Assembly (NCBI GenBank): GCA_036493895.1 | Contig: DASXOZ010000019.1 | Coordinates: forward strand, 93,151-157,150 | Direction of reading: 5' to 3' | DNA length: 64,000 nucleotides | DNA from: Candidatus Binatia bacterium | Lineage (GTDB): Bacteria > Desulfobacterota > Binatia > UBA1149 > CAITLU01 | Shown: positions 44,924 through 53,495 of the stretch, piece after piece | Layout of the letters: every line of letters starts with the position of its first letter | Position numbering within the stretch: the first letter of the stretch is position 1 | Notes under the pieces: model-generated | The model's database searches: none | What the model was told of the DNA's origin: nothing | What the model saw: only the letters and a program-made list of their open reading frames with translations | Program-made: the position numbers and the translations under genes

Positions 44924-46111
44924 CTACAGCGAGCCGAGGAAGCGCTCGATTGCGTCCATCCCCTTCTCGATCGACTCCATCGACGTCGCGTACGAAATGC
45001 GGAAGTGGTCGGCGCTGCCGAAATCGTTGCCGCCGACTACGCCGACTCGCGCGCCGTCGAGCAACTTGAGGGCGAGCGCGTCGCCGTCATTTACTCCGGC
45101 ACGGTCGAACGCTCCGCTCGCGTTGACGAACACGTAGAACGCGCCGCCTGGAACGTCGACGCGAAAGCCCGGAACGGCCCGCACGCGCTCGCAGATGTAG
45201 TCGCGACGCCGCCGGAACTCGGTGACCATCGGCGCGAGCTGGTCCTGGGGACCTGCCAGCGCCGCGGCAGCCGCAGCCTGAGCGATCGAGCTCGGGTTGG
45301 AAGTCGACTGGCTCTGCAGCGTCGTGATCGCCTTGACGACCGGCGCCGGCGCAGCGGTGTAGCCGATCCGCCATCCGGTCATCGCGTAGGTTTTCGAGAC
45401 CGAGTTGCAGAGGATGATGCGATCGCGAAGAGCCGGCTGGAGCGTGGCCAGGTGGCGCGGCCTGGTGCCGTCGTAGCGGATGAACTCGTAGACGTCGTCG
45501 ACGATGATCCAGCACGCGTGCCGCGTGAGCACGTCGGCGAGCGCGGCGAGCTGGTCCTCGGAATACGTAGCGCCGGTCGGATTGGACGGGCTGTTGAGGA
45601 TCAGCAGCTTCGTTTTCGGAGTGAGAGCGGCCTCCAATTCCTTCGGCGTCAGCAGGAAACCGTTGGCTTCGTCCGCCATCGCGATGCGCGCGTTGCCGCC
45701 CGACAGCGCCGCCATGTCCGGATAGCTCACCCAGAACGGCCCCGGTACGACCACTTCGTCGCCTTCGTCGAGCACGGCCTGCATCGCGTTGTACAGCGAA
45801 TGCTTGCCGCCGCAGCTCGCGACGACTTCGTTGTCCGCGTAGACGAGATCGTTGTCTCGCTGCAGCTTGGTGCGGATCGCTTCCTTCAGCTTCGGCGTGC
45901 CGCCGACCGCGGTGTAGCGGAACTGGCCGTCGCGGATCGCCTGGTGCGCCGCTTCGCAGACGTGGCTCCACGTCGGGAAATCCGGCTCTCCGGCCGCGAA
46001 GCCGATCACCTGGACACCCTTTTGCTGGAGCTCGAGCACCCTGGCCGTCATTGCGAGCGTCGACGACGGCTTGACGCGAGCCAGGCGGCTGGAAAGAGGC
46101 GGTGCGACCAC
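44924..46111 (-). CDS. Pyridoxal-phosphate aspartate aminotransferase (class I)
   Basis: In this 395-residue fold-type I aminotransferase SNPTGATYSEDQL is the conserved Asn-Pro region, IIVDDVYEFIRYDG binds the cofactor ring, and NSVSKTYAMTGWRIGY contains the PLP lysine. GEPDFPTWSHVCEA at the N-terminus is typical of the thermostable aspartate/prephenate aminotransferase subgroup. GTG 46111 lies 2 bp after the coaD stop; an open frame continues upstream but is coaD and rsmD sequence in another frame. It would convert oxaloacetate and glutamate to aspartate and 2-oxoglutarate. Confidence 0.92.
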   Translation of the reverse strand: MVAPPLSSRLARVKPSSTLAMTARVLELQQKGVQVIGFAAGEPDFPTWSHVCEAAHQAIRDGQFRYTAVGGTPKLKEAIRTKLQRDNDLVYADNEVVASCGGKHSLYNAMQAVLDEGDEVVVPGPFWVSYPDMAALSGGNARIAMADEANGFLLTPKELEAALTPKTKLLILNSPSNPTGATYSEDQLAALADVLTRHACWIIVDDVYEFIRYDGTRPRHLATLQPALRDRIILCNSVSKTYAMTGWRIGYTAAPAPVVKAITTLQSQSTSNPSSIAQAAAAAALAGPQDQLAPMVTEFRRRRDYICERVRAVPGFRVDVPGGAFYVFVNASGAFDRAGVNDGDALALKLLDGARVGVVGGNDFGSADHFRISYATSMESIEKGMDAIERFLGSL

Positions 46112-46113
46112 TC

Positions 46114-46611
46114 TCAGCCCCTTCCGACGCGCGCCAGCAGGTGGGGCTCGACAATGTCGGGCACCAGCCCGTGAACGTCGCCGCCGAGGCTGGCCACTTC
46201 CTTGACCAGGCGCGAGCTGGTGTAGAAATGCTGCTCGCCGGCCATCAGGAACACCGTCTCGACGTCGGGCGCGAGATGGCGGTTCATCATCGTCATCTGG
46301 AACTCGTATTCGAAATCGGCGACGGCGCGAAGTCCGCGCACGATGGTGCCTGCGCCGATGCTTCGGCAGTACTCGGTCAGCAGGCCGTGGAACGCATCGG
46401 CGCTGACGTGGGATCCGAACTCTTCGCGGACGACTTCCTGGATCATCGTCACGCGCTCGGGAGGCGTGAACAGGCCCGACGGTTTTTCCTGGTTGTAGGC
46501 CACCGCCACGCGCACCTCGTCGAAGACGCTCAGGGCGCGGCGCAGGATGTCCATGTGTCCGTTGGTCAACGGATCGAAGGAGCCGGGATAGACCGCGAAA
46601 CCTGATCTCAT
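46114..46611 (-). CDS. coaD: Phosphopantetheine adenylyltransferase
   Basis: This 165-residue enzyme of coenzyme A synthesis has YPGSFDPLTNGHMDI with the T-x-G-H nucleotidyltransferase motif, VAYNQEKPSGLFT, GTIVRGLRAVADFEYE and the terminal YTSSRLVKEVASLGGDV, all diagnostic of CoaD. Its length (about 160) is normal. ATG 46611 overlaps the rsmD stop by 4 nt (ATGA). The rsmD-coaD pair is a widespread bacterial gene order. Confidence 0.97.
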   Translation of the reverse strand: MRSGFAVYPGSFDPLTNGHMDILRRALSVFDEVRVAVAYNQEKPSGLFTPPERVTMIQEVVREEFGSHVSADAFHGLLTEYCRSIGAGTIVRGLRAVADFEYEFQMTMMNRHLAPDVETVFLMAGEQHFYTSSRLVKEVASLGGDVHGLVPDIVEPHLLARVGRG

Positions 46612-47288
46612 TGCTCGACCTCCGCCGCCGGCGCCTCGGCAGCCGGACCGCTCCGGGCCGCAGGACGCGCGGCCTCATAGAGCGCGAGCCTTGTATCCCC
46701 ATAGACGTCGTCGCGCACACGCGTCAGCAGCGACATCGGTCCGGCCACCACCGGCGGCAGCGACTCGCGACGGCCGACCTCGACCGTGACCCAGCCGCCC
46801 GGCTTGACCAGAGCGAGCTGGACGACCGACTCCAGGGCCTCGAGCGCCAGTCCCTTGCCATAAGGAGGATCGATGAAAACGCCGTCGAACGTACGGCCGG
46901 GCGGCTGGGCAGGCAGTGCCGGGGCCGGGGCCGGGTCGCTGCCGCCCGGCGCCTTCGCGGCCAGGCGGGCCAGCACGCGCCGGTAGTCGTCGGCAAAAAC
47001 CCGAATCTGGCGACCGATGTCGAGCTCGCGGACGTTGCCGCGAAGCGTGTCGAGGGCGCGACGCTCGAGCTCGATGCAGACGGCCCGGAAGGCCCCGCGG
47101 CTGACGGCTTCGATGGCCAGGGCGCCGGTTCCTGCGAAAACGTCGAGGATTGTCGCGCCGGAAAGGCCGTAGCGGGCTTCGAGCCGGCTGAAAAGCGCTT
47201 CGCGAACGCGATCGCTGGTGGGCCGTGTCACGCGCCCTTCGACCGCCCGCAGCCGGCGGCCGCCGAAGGTTCCACCGATGACTCGCAT
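46608..47288 (-). CDS. rsmD: 16S rRNA (guanine966-N2)-methyltransferase
   Basis: This 226-residue class I methyltransferase has RVIGGTFGGRRL at the N-terminus, TRPTSDRVREALFS, DVFAGTGALAIEAVSRGA as the SAM loop and FIDPPYGKGL as the catalytic D-P-P-Y motif; all are RsmD signatures. A proline/alanine-rich insert (about 135-150) and a C-terminal Ala/Pro-rich extension are longer than usual. ATG 47288 matches the family start. It is divergent from cofC. Confidence 0.94.
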   Translation of the reverse strand: MRVIGGTFGGRRLRAVEGRVTRPTSDRVREALFSRLEARYGLSGATILDVFAGTGALAIEAVSRGAFRAVCIELERRALDTLRGNVRELDIGRQIRVFADDYRRVLARLAAKAPGGSDPAPAPALPAQPPGRTFDGVFIDPPYGKGLALEALESVVQLALVKPGGWVTVEVGRRESLPPVVAGPMSLLTRVRDDVYGDTRLALYEAARPAARSGPAAEAPAAEVEQ

Positions 47289-47433
47289 CCCCGGTCTCGT
47301 GCGGCCTGCGGATCGGCAAAAATGCCGGCCCCGCAAGTGGTCGCGTTATATCCGAGAGAGGGCCGGCGGGCAAAATTGCGCGCCCTCGTGTGCATCTTTA
47401 CTGCCGGGCGAGTCTGCTCTACGGTCGCGCGTC

Positions 47434-48105
47434 GTGAACGCGGCGCTGATCCCGGTTCGCTCGATTGCCGGCGCGAAAAAGCGCCTCGCGGGCTGCCTTG
47501 CCGAGTCCCAGCGCGAGGAGCTGGCGCTGGCGATGCTCGAAGACATGCTCGCGGCCCTGTCCGCGGCAACGCGCCTGTCGCGCATCGTCGTCGTCAGCTC
47601 GGATGCGGGGCTTCTCCGCCACGCCCGGCGCCTCGGCGCCGAGACGCTGGAGGAGGGCAATGCGCGCGGTCTCAATGCCGCCGTAACCTTTGCCGCCGGC
47701 GAGCTGTCCTCTCGCGGTATAACGAGACTGCTGACGATTCCGGGAGACGTTCCGCTTCTGGATCCGTTCGAGATCGACGCGCTCTTCGAAGTGGACGCCG
47801 AGCGCTACCCGGTCATCGTCGTCCCGTCGTCGTCGGCCACCGGCACCAACGCGCTGGTCACCAGCCTGCCGATGCCGATCGATTTCCGGTTCGAAGGCGA
47901 GAGCCTCGCAGCATATCGTCAGGAATGCCGCCTGCGCGAAGTCGAGATGCTGATCCTCGCGCTCGAGGGGTTCGCCATCGACGTCGACACCCCGGCCGAC
48001 CTCGAGGCACTGCCGTCGCGCGACGGCTATCGCACCTGCGAGCTCGTCGAGCAGTGGCGCGAGCTGCTGGCCCGCGATCCAGGCGAAGCGGCGGCGGAGA
48101 GCTGA
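47434..48105 (+). CDS. cofC: 2-phospho-L-lactate guanylyltransferase (coenzyme F420 synthesis)
   Basis: This 223-residue nucleotidyltransferase of the CofC/FbiD family has AALIPVRSIAGAKKRLA, the conserved start with the paired lysines, then VVVSSDAGLLRHA, GLNAAVTFA and TIPGDVPLLDPFEID. The family activates phospholactate or phosphoenolpyruvate with GTP for F420 assembly. No other F420 gene lies in the window. GTG 47434 gives the expected N-terminus; longer open frame upstream runs into the divergent rsmD promoter region. Confidence 0.88.
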   Translation: MNAALIPVRSIAGAKKRLAGCLAESQREELALAMLEDMLAALSAATRLSRIVVVSSDAGLLRHARRLGAETLEEGNARGLNAAVTFAAGELSSRGITRLLTIPGDVPLLDPFEIDALFEVDAERYPVIVVPSSSATGTNALVTSLPMPIDFRFEGESLAAYRQECRLREVEMLILALEGFAIDVDTPADLEALPSRDGYRTCELVEQWRELLARDPGEAAAES

Positions 48106-48206
48106 GCGCCTCAAGGGTTCCCGGAGTTCCCGTCGAATCGGTGCGCTCGTCCAGGCGAGCCTTTATTTTCCACCCGACAACCCGTTTTGGCCCGGGGCGC
48201 CGTTCT

Positions 48207-48232
48207 TCCGTTGGAAGCCAGTCTCCAACGGA
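48207..48232 (+). promoter_or_regulatory. Hairpin covering part of the ribosome binding site of the vWA gene
   Basis: TCCGTTGGA (48207-48215) and TCCAACGGA (48224-48232) are exact complements around an 8-nt loop. The right arm contains the first three bases of the Shine-Dalgarno GGAGGTG (48230-48236), so folding would hide part of it from ribosomes. It could be a translational control element or a DNA operator. Confidence 0.55.
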
Positions 48233-48240
48233 GGTGTCCA

Positions 48241-49947
48241 GTGCGCCATTCCAGAGAATTCGCCTGCAATATTCCAGTTCTCGCCGCTCTCCTTGCGATC
48301 CTCGCCGGGCTCGCCGCTTGTGGCCAGCGGCAGCCGGACGCGGCTCCGTCCACCCTCGCGAGCAGTTCGAACATGCCGGTGGCTGCAATCGACGGATCGA
48401 CGGCGACACATCTGTCCGACCAGCAGAAGACCCTGGAGAACGGGCGGGAAACGCTGTTCACCAAACGCGCGAAGATCGCTCGCGACCAGGCACTCGCCGG
48501 GAATGCTCCTCCAATCCCTTCCAACACCGAGCGCTACCAGCACATCGACGACAATCCGATCAAACGTGTCGCCGACGATCCCGTCTCGACGTTCAGCCTC
48601 GACGTCGACACCGGCAGCTACTCGAACGTCCGGCGCTTCATCGCCGGCGGAAGACGCCCTCCGCAGGATGCGGTGCGCGTCGAGGAGATGATCAACTACT
48701 TTCCGTACGACTACCCGGCAGGCAACGGCAAGGATCCGTTCGGCGTTCGCACCGAGCTCGCGCCGTGCCCCTGGAATGGCGAGCACTGGCTGATGCGGGT
48801 TGCCGTGCGCGCCGACGACGTCGAGGCCCGGTCGATGCCACCGGCGAACCTCGTGTTCCTGATCGACGTCTCGGGTTCGATGGACCAGCCGAACAAGCTG
48901 CCGCTGCTCAAGCAATCCCTCGAGCTGCTCGTGGACCAGCTTCGCAGCCAGGACCGGCTGAGCCTCGTCGTCTATGCCGGCAACACCGCAGTGGTTCTCG
49001 ACCCCACACCGGGCAACGAGCACGACAAGATCAGCCGGGCGATCGACGGGCTTTCCGCAGGCGGATCGACGGCCGGGGAAGCGGGAATCCGTCTTGCCTA
49101 CCGCGCTGCCCGCGCGAGCTTCATCCAGGGCGCAATCAACCGGGTGCTGCTCGCGACCGATGGCGATTTCAACGTCGGGATCACCGACTTCCAGCAGCTG
49201 AAGGACCTCGTCGCCCACGAGCGCGAGTCGGGAGTGCAGCTGTCGACGCTCGGCTTCGGTGTCGACAACTACAACGAGCAGAACATGGAGCAGCTCGCCG
49301 ACACGGGTAACGGCAGCTACGCGTACATCGACAACCTGACCGAGGGACGCAAGGTTCTCGTCGACCAGATGCACTCCACGCTGGTGACGGTCGCGAAGGA
49401 CGTCAAGGTGCAGGTCGAGTTCAATCCTCGCGCCGTGCGCGAGTACCGGCTGATCGGTTACGAGAATCGCGCGCTGGCGCGCGAGGATTTCAACAACGAC
49501 AAGGTCGATGCCGGCGAAGTCGGAGCCGGGCAGTCGGTGACCGCACTATACGAACTGACACCGGTAGGCGCCGCTGCATCCGTCGATCCCCTGCGTTACC
49601 GCCACACGGCGCCCTCGGCGGATGAGCCGTCACCGGATCTCGCCAGCGCCGCCGAGATCGCGTTCGTCAAGCTGCGCTACAAGCAGCCCGGCGGCTCCGA
49701 CAGCAAGCTGGTCGAGTTTCCCGTCGAGAAGTCCGCGTTGCTGGCTTCCTTCGCCAACGCCGGCGACGACTTCCGGTTCGCGACCGCCGTGGCCGGGTTC
49801 GGCCAGCTCCTTCGCGGCGGGAAGCAGACCGGAGCCTGGACGATGGACAATGTTCTCGACCTCGCTCTGGGTTCGCGCGGCAAGGACGAATTCGGTTACC
49901 GCAGTGAATTCGTCTCCCTCGTGCGATCGGCCAAAGTCCTCTCCTGA
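48241..49947 (+). CDS. von Willebrand factor A-domain lipoprotein (YfbK-like)
   Basis: This 568-residue lipoprotein has a lipobox LAAC at Cys27. After a linker, residues ~110-160 match the vWA N-terminal region (STFSLDVDTGSYSNVRR, RVEEMINYFPYDYP). The vWA domain starts ~204 with an intact MIDAS DVSGS at 209-213, and the C-terminal ~170 residues resemble DUF3520. The linker at 66-82 (ENGRETLFTKRAKIARD) recurs in the anti-sigma-like protein two genes downstream. GTG 48241 follows the strong ribosome binding site GGAGGTG. The family is exported; its ligands are unknown. The sigma factor gene follows closely. Confidence 0.88.
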   Translation: MRHSREFACNIPVLAALLAILAGLAACGQRQPDAAPSTLASSSNMPVAAIDGSTATHLSDQQKTLENGRETLFTKRAKIARDQALAGNAPPIPSNTERYQHIDDNPIKRVADDPVSTFSLDVDTGSYSNVRRFIAGGRRPPQDAVRVEEMINYFPYDYPAGNGKDPFGVRTELAPCPWNGEHWLMRVAVRADDVEARSMPPANLVFLIDVSGSMDQPNKLPLLKQSLELLVDQLRSQDRLSLVVYAGNTAVVLDPTPGNEHDKISRAIDGLSAGGSTAGEAGIRLAYRAARASFIQGAINRVLLATDGDFNVGITDFQQLKDLVAHERESGVQLSTLGFGVDNYNEQNMEQLADTGNGSYAYIDNLTEGRKVLVDQMHSTLVTVAKDVKVQVEFNPRAVREYRLIGYENRALAREDFNNDKVDAGEVGAGQSVTALYELTPVGAAASVDPLRYRHTAPSADEPSPDLASAAEIAFVKLRYKQPGGSDSKLVEFPVEKSALLASFANAGDDFRFATAVAGFGQLLRGGKQTGAWTMDNVLDLALGSRGKDEFGYRSEFVSLVRSAKVLS

Positions 49948-50024
49948 GGCGCGTGGCTCGGCTGGTGGCCAGGACCCGGCGTAGTGGTAACATCGGCGTC
50001 GTCGCGCAAGTCGCGGCGACGCCG

Positions 50025-50588
50025 ATGCACGAGGCCATCTCCGACGAAGACCTGATGCACGCGTGGCAGCTCGGCGACGCAGCAGCCTTCGAAGCACTCT
50101 ATCGTCGCTATCGCGGCTCGCTTTATCGATTCCTGGTGCGCCAGGCCGGCGAACCGGATGCCGGCGAGGAACTGTACCACGACGTCTGGATGACCCTCGT
50201 GCGCGGGCGCGACCGCTGGATCCCGGCCGCCACTCTGAAGACCTATCTCTATCGCATCGCGCACTCGCGTCTCATCGACTACTACCGCGCCCGCAAGCCC
50301 CATTCGCTCGACGTCTCCATCGATGCCGACGGCGGCCCAGACCTCGCCGACACCTGCGTGATGTCGGCAGCGGACGCTGCGTGGAAGCACAACGCGGCCG
50401 GCGATGCCGTGCGACGCTGCCTGGACGCGCTTCCGCCGGCGCAGCGCGAAGCCTTCCTTCTCAAGGAGGAGTCGGGACTCGGCCTCGGCGACATCGCGAC
50501 AGTGACCGGCGCCGAGCCCGAGACGATCAAGAGCCGTGTCCGCTACGCCATCGCACGCCTGCGAAAGTGCCTGGAGGGATGGCTGTGA
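50025..50588 (+). CDS. ECF-type RNA polymerase sigma factor
   Basis: This ~187-residue sigma70-family protein of the extracytoplasmic-function group shows region 2 as AFEALYRRYRGSLYRFL followed by EELYHDVWMTLVRG, and region 4 as LPPAQREAFLLKEESG with TIKSRVRYAIARLRKCL forming the helix-turn-helix. ATG 50025 is preferred; an earlier in-frame start would add 24 residues. The stop overlaps the next gene by 4 nt (GTGA), the usual arrangement of an ECF factor with its membrane anti-sigma factor. It may control the vWA operon and unknown targets. Confidence 0.92.
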   Translation: MHEAISDEDLMHAWQLGDAAAFEALYRRYRGSLYRFLVRQAGEPDAGEELYHDVWMTLVRGRDRWIPAATLKTYLYRIAHSRLIDYYRARKPHSLDVSIDADGGPDLADTCVMSAADAAWKHNAAGDAVRRCLDALPPAQREAFLLKEESGLGLGDIATVTGAEPETIKSRVRYAIARLRKCLEGWL

Positions 50589-51556
50589 GCGATCGACTGG
50601 ACGAGCAGGGCGCAGACGACCTTCCCGGCGACGAGCAGCTTCGCCGGCTCTATCGCGAACTTTCGAGCGACGAACCGCGCGCCGAGGTCGACCGTGCGAT
50701 TCTCGATGCGGCACGCGATGCCGTCGCGGCGACTGGTCGTGGTCGTCGATCGGTGCTTCGCTTGCGCTATCTGGCTCCACTGGCTGCCGCCGCAGGGGTG
50801 ATCCTGACAGTCGCGCTGACGCGCCTGGCTCCGCCAGGGTCGCCGCTTGTCTCGAACGTCGATGACTTCGCCAGCACCAACAGCGCGGTGCGGCCTTCCA
50901 CGCCGTCATCGGCCGCGCGTTCCAGCGCCATGGAGAACGAGCGGGAAACGACGTCTACGAAACGTGCGAAGATTGCCCGCGACGCGGAAACTGCCGCGAA
51001 GGCCGCTCGGAAACCGAACCCGAATGCTGGGGTGGATTCTGCAACCCAAGAGAAGCTCAGATCCCTCGGCTACCAGAGGAGTGACACTCCGGCCGCTCCA
51101 CCGTCGGCTGCCGTGCCGGCTCCACCGCCGCCTGCCGTGACCGCGGCTCCGCCGGCTGGCATGTCCGGCGCCCTGGCGTCATCCCAGCCGCGCGCGCAGG
51201 ACTTCGCAGATATGCCCGACAAGAAGCAATCCGCCGAAGCGTCGGCTTCCGTTCTTGGGAACAGCCCCGGACGGCAGCGGACGCCGTGGCCGCTCGGCCT
51301 CGACCCGGGCCTGAGCGCCAGTGAAGCGTGCGAGCGCGTGTCGAACGCGATTCACCAGTCGTGCTCCGTCGTCGACGGCGCAGCCGACATCGCGATCTCG
51401 CCGCCCGCCACGCTCGAGAGCGGCCTGTACGCCGGTCGCCACGCGACACGCGTCGTGCTTCATCTCAAGGACGGACAGCTCGCGAGCGTGATCCTGATGC
51501 TGCAGACGAAAGACGGGCACGAAGAGCAGGTGCTGGTCTCGTCGCCGTCGCCGTAA
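50585..51556 (+). CDS. Single-pass membrane protein, probable anti-sigma factor
   Basis: This 323-residue protein has an N-terminal cytoplasmic region (1-55) rich in charged residues, one helix (about 60-80), then a long Ala/Pro-rich extracytoplasmic part. No zinc-binding His-x3-Cys-x2-Cys of classical ZAS anti-sigma factors is visible, so the role is inferred from coupling to the sigma gene. ENERETTSTKRAKIARD at 117-133 nearly repeats residues 66-82 of the vWA lipoprotein. ATQEKLRSLGYQR (153-165) resembles the C-terminal tails of the sulfatase-like proteins. The last ~90 residues contain two cysteines and look folded. Confidence 0.7.
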   Translation: MSDRLDEQGADDLPGDEQLRRLYRELSSDEPRAEVDRAILDAARDAVAATGRGRRSVLRLRYLAPLAAAAGVILTVALTRLAPPGSPLVSNVDDFASTNSAVRPSTPSSAARSSAMENERETTSTKRAKIARDAETAAKAARKPNPNAGVDSATQEKLRSLGYQRSDTPAAPPSAAVPAPPPPAVTAAPPAGMSGALASSQPRAQDFADMPDKKQSAEASASVLGNSPGRQRTPWPLGLDPGLSASEACERVSNAIHQSCSVVDGAADIAISPPATLESGLYAGRHATRVVLHLKDGQLASVILMLQTKDGHEEQVLVSSPSP

Positions 51557-51605
51557 CGTTGCCCGGCGCGTGCGTCCACAGTGGCGGCGCGCTAGAACTG
51601 CGGAC

Positions 51606-52487
51606 ATGGCACAGATCGACCGTCTCCCTTTCGGCAGCACCGGCCACCTCTCGAGCCGCGTGATCTTCGGCGCTGCCGCGCTTTATTCGATGCGCCAGGA
51701 CCGCGCCGACCACCTGCTCGAAACGCTGCTGGAATACGGGATCAACCACATCGATACCGCCGCGGCGTACGGCGACTCCGAGCTGCGCGTCGCACCGTGG
51801 ATGAAAACGCACCGCCGCGATTTCTTCCTTGCGACGAAGACCGGAGAGCGGACGAAGAAGGGCGCCTACGAAAGTATCCGGCGCTCCCTCGAGCGGATGC
51901 AGGTGGACCAGGTCGACCTCATCCAGCTTCACAATCTCGTCGACCCCCATGAGTGGGAAGTCGCGCTCGGGGCCGGCGGCGCGCTCGAAGCACTGGTCGA
52001 TGCGCGCGCCGAAGGGCTGGTGCGCTTCGTCGGCGTCACCGGGCACGGCTTCACCGTCGCCCGGCGCCACATTCTCAGCCTGCAGCGATTCGCGTTCGAC
52101 AGCGTGCTGGTGCCGTACAACGCGACGATGATGCGCCAGGCGGCGTATGCATCCGACTTCGAGGAGCTTGCCGCGCTGTGCCGCGACCGCGGCGTCGCGC
52201 TGCAGACGATCAAGTCGGTGGCCAGGCGGCGCTGGCAGGACGGCGCCGCGGCACACTTCAGCTGGTACGAGCCGCTGACCGACGCCGATGCGATCGGCCG
52301 CGGCGTTCGCTTCGCGCTGTCGCGGCCCGGGTTTTTCCTGAACTCCTCGAGCGACGGGCGGCTGCTCCGGCCGATCCTCGAAGCTGCGGCGGCACCGGCC
52401 CCGGCGCCCTCCCTCGCCGAAATCGACGCCGACATTGCGCGCTACGGAATGCAGCCGCTGTTCGAAGCCGGTCTCGACGACATCTGA
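51606..52487 (+). CDS. Aldo/keto reductase
   Basis: This 293-residue TIM-barrel oxidoreductase has LPFGSTGHLSSRVIFGAAA at the start, NHIDTAAAYGDSE with the catalytic Asp and Tyr, LATKTGER with the Lys and LIQLHNLVD with the His, completing the usual tetrad. The C-terminal NADPH-binding segment is less typical. It reads in the same direction as the sigma operon, but with its own start at ATG 51606. The carbonyl substrate is unknown. Confidence 0.88.
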   Translation: MAQIDRLPFGSTGHLSSRVIFGAAALYSMRQDRADHLLETLLEYGINHIDTAAAYGDSELRVAPWMKTHRRDFFLATKTGERTKKGAYESIRRSLERMQVDQVDLIQLHNLVDPHEWEVALGAGGALEALVDARAEGLVRFVGVTGHGFTVARRHILSLQRFAFDSVLVPYNATMMRQAAYASDFEELAALCRDRGVALQTIKSVARRRWQDGAAAHFSWYEPLTDADAIGRGVRFALSRPGFFLNSSSDGRLLRPILEAAAAPAPAPSLAEIDADIARYGMQPLFEAGLDDI

Positions 52488-52544
52488 ACGCAGGGCCGCA
52501 CGCGCGAATCTTTCGATTTCCGCCGGTTCCTGCACAATTGCCGG

Positions 52545-53438
52545 ATGCTCTGGCTGCTGAGATTCGCCGTGCTCGCCGCCGTCCTGGTCGCCGCGGGGCC
52601 GGCCTCCGCCGACAGGGCACCCGTCGAGCTTCCCGTTCCCAAGCCCGAAGACCTCTCGGCCGCGCGCACGATCCTTCGTGACGCGGACCTGTTGCTCGAG
52701 TGCGAAAAGGGCAACGCCGAAGAGGTCAAGAAGCTGCTGGCCAACGGTATCGACGCCAATGCCGCCCGCTCGACCGGTGCCACTGCCCTTGGCTACGCCA
52801 TCGCGGGACGCCACGCCGACGTGGCCGCCCTGCTGCTGGAATTCAAAGCCGACCCGAACAAGACCAGCGCCGGCCTTGCGCCCTTGGTGATGGCGGCCGA
52901 GAACGGCGACGTCGCCACCGTGCAACTGCTGCTGCAGCACGGTGCCAAGGTCGACGCGCCGCTGCACGCTGTCGACGAGCAGCTGAAAGCGCGCGAAGGC
53001 GATACCGCGCTGATGGCGGCAGCTTCGCAGACCGGAGCTCCCGCGGTCGTCCGTGCCCTGCTCGCCGCCGGCGCCGATATCAACGCAAGGGCCGCCAACG
53101 GCAAGACGGCTCTGATCCAGGCAGTCGCCGCGGACAACGTTGCGGTGCTGAAGGCCCTGCTCGAAGCGAAACCCGACCTGGAGCTGCGCCTCGTCGACGA
53201 CGATGCCGACCTGGACGCCCTCACGCTCGCCGTCGGCAAGAGCAAGCCCGAGATGGTCTCGATGCTGCTCGATGCCGGCGCGGATGCGACCGTCAAGATG
53301 GACGACGAGGTGACGCTGCTCGAGTTCGCAGTCCTCAGCGGCCAGCAGCAGGTGGCCGCCAGGCTGCGCAAGGCAGGACTTGCCGAGCCGAGCGCCGCGC
53401 GCCTGGCCGAGCTTCGCAAGGAAGCGCGGGAACCCTGA
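52545..53438 (+). CDS. Exported ankyrin-repeat protein
   Basis: This 297-residue protein has a signal peptide (cleavage near ASA at residue 23) and about six ankyrin repeats between residues 45 and 285, for example GATALGYAIAGRHADVAALL, GLAPLVMAAENGDVATVQLL and GKTALIQAVAADNVAVLKAL. Ankyrin repeats bind proteins; the export signal places it in the periplasm. It converges on the lipoprotein gene at 53496. No enzymatic motif is seen. Confidence 0.87.
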   Translation: MLWLLRFAVLAAVLVAAGPASADRAPVELPVPKPEDLSAARTILRDADLLLECEKGNAEEVKKLLANGIDANAARSTGATALGYAIAGRHADVAALLLEFKADPNKTSAGLAPLVMAAENGDVATVQLLLQHGAKVDAPLHAVDEQLKAREGDTALMAAASQTGAPAVVRALLAAGADINARAANGKTALIQAVAADNVAVLKALLEAKPDLELRLVDDDADLDALTLAVGKSKPEMVSMLLDAGADATVKMDDEVTLLEFAVLSGQQQVAARLRKAGLAEPSAARLAELRKEAREP

Positions 53439-53495
53439 AAAATCCCTGCTCGCGTGCGCGACGACGACCGCCGCGCGACGGTTTCGGCGACTCCG

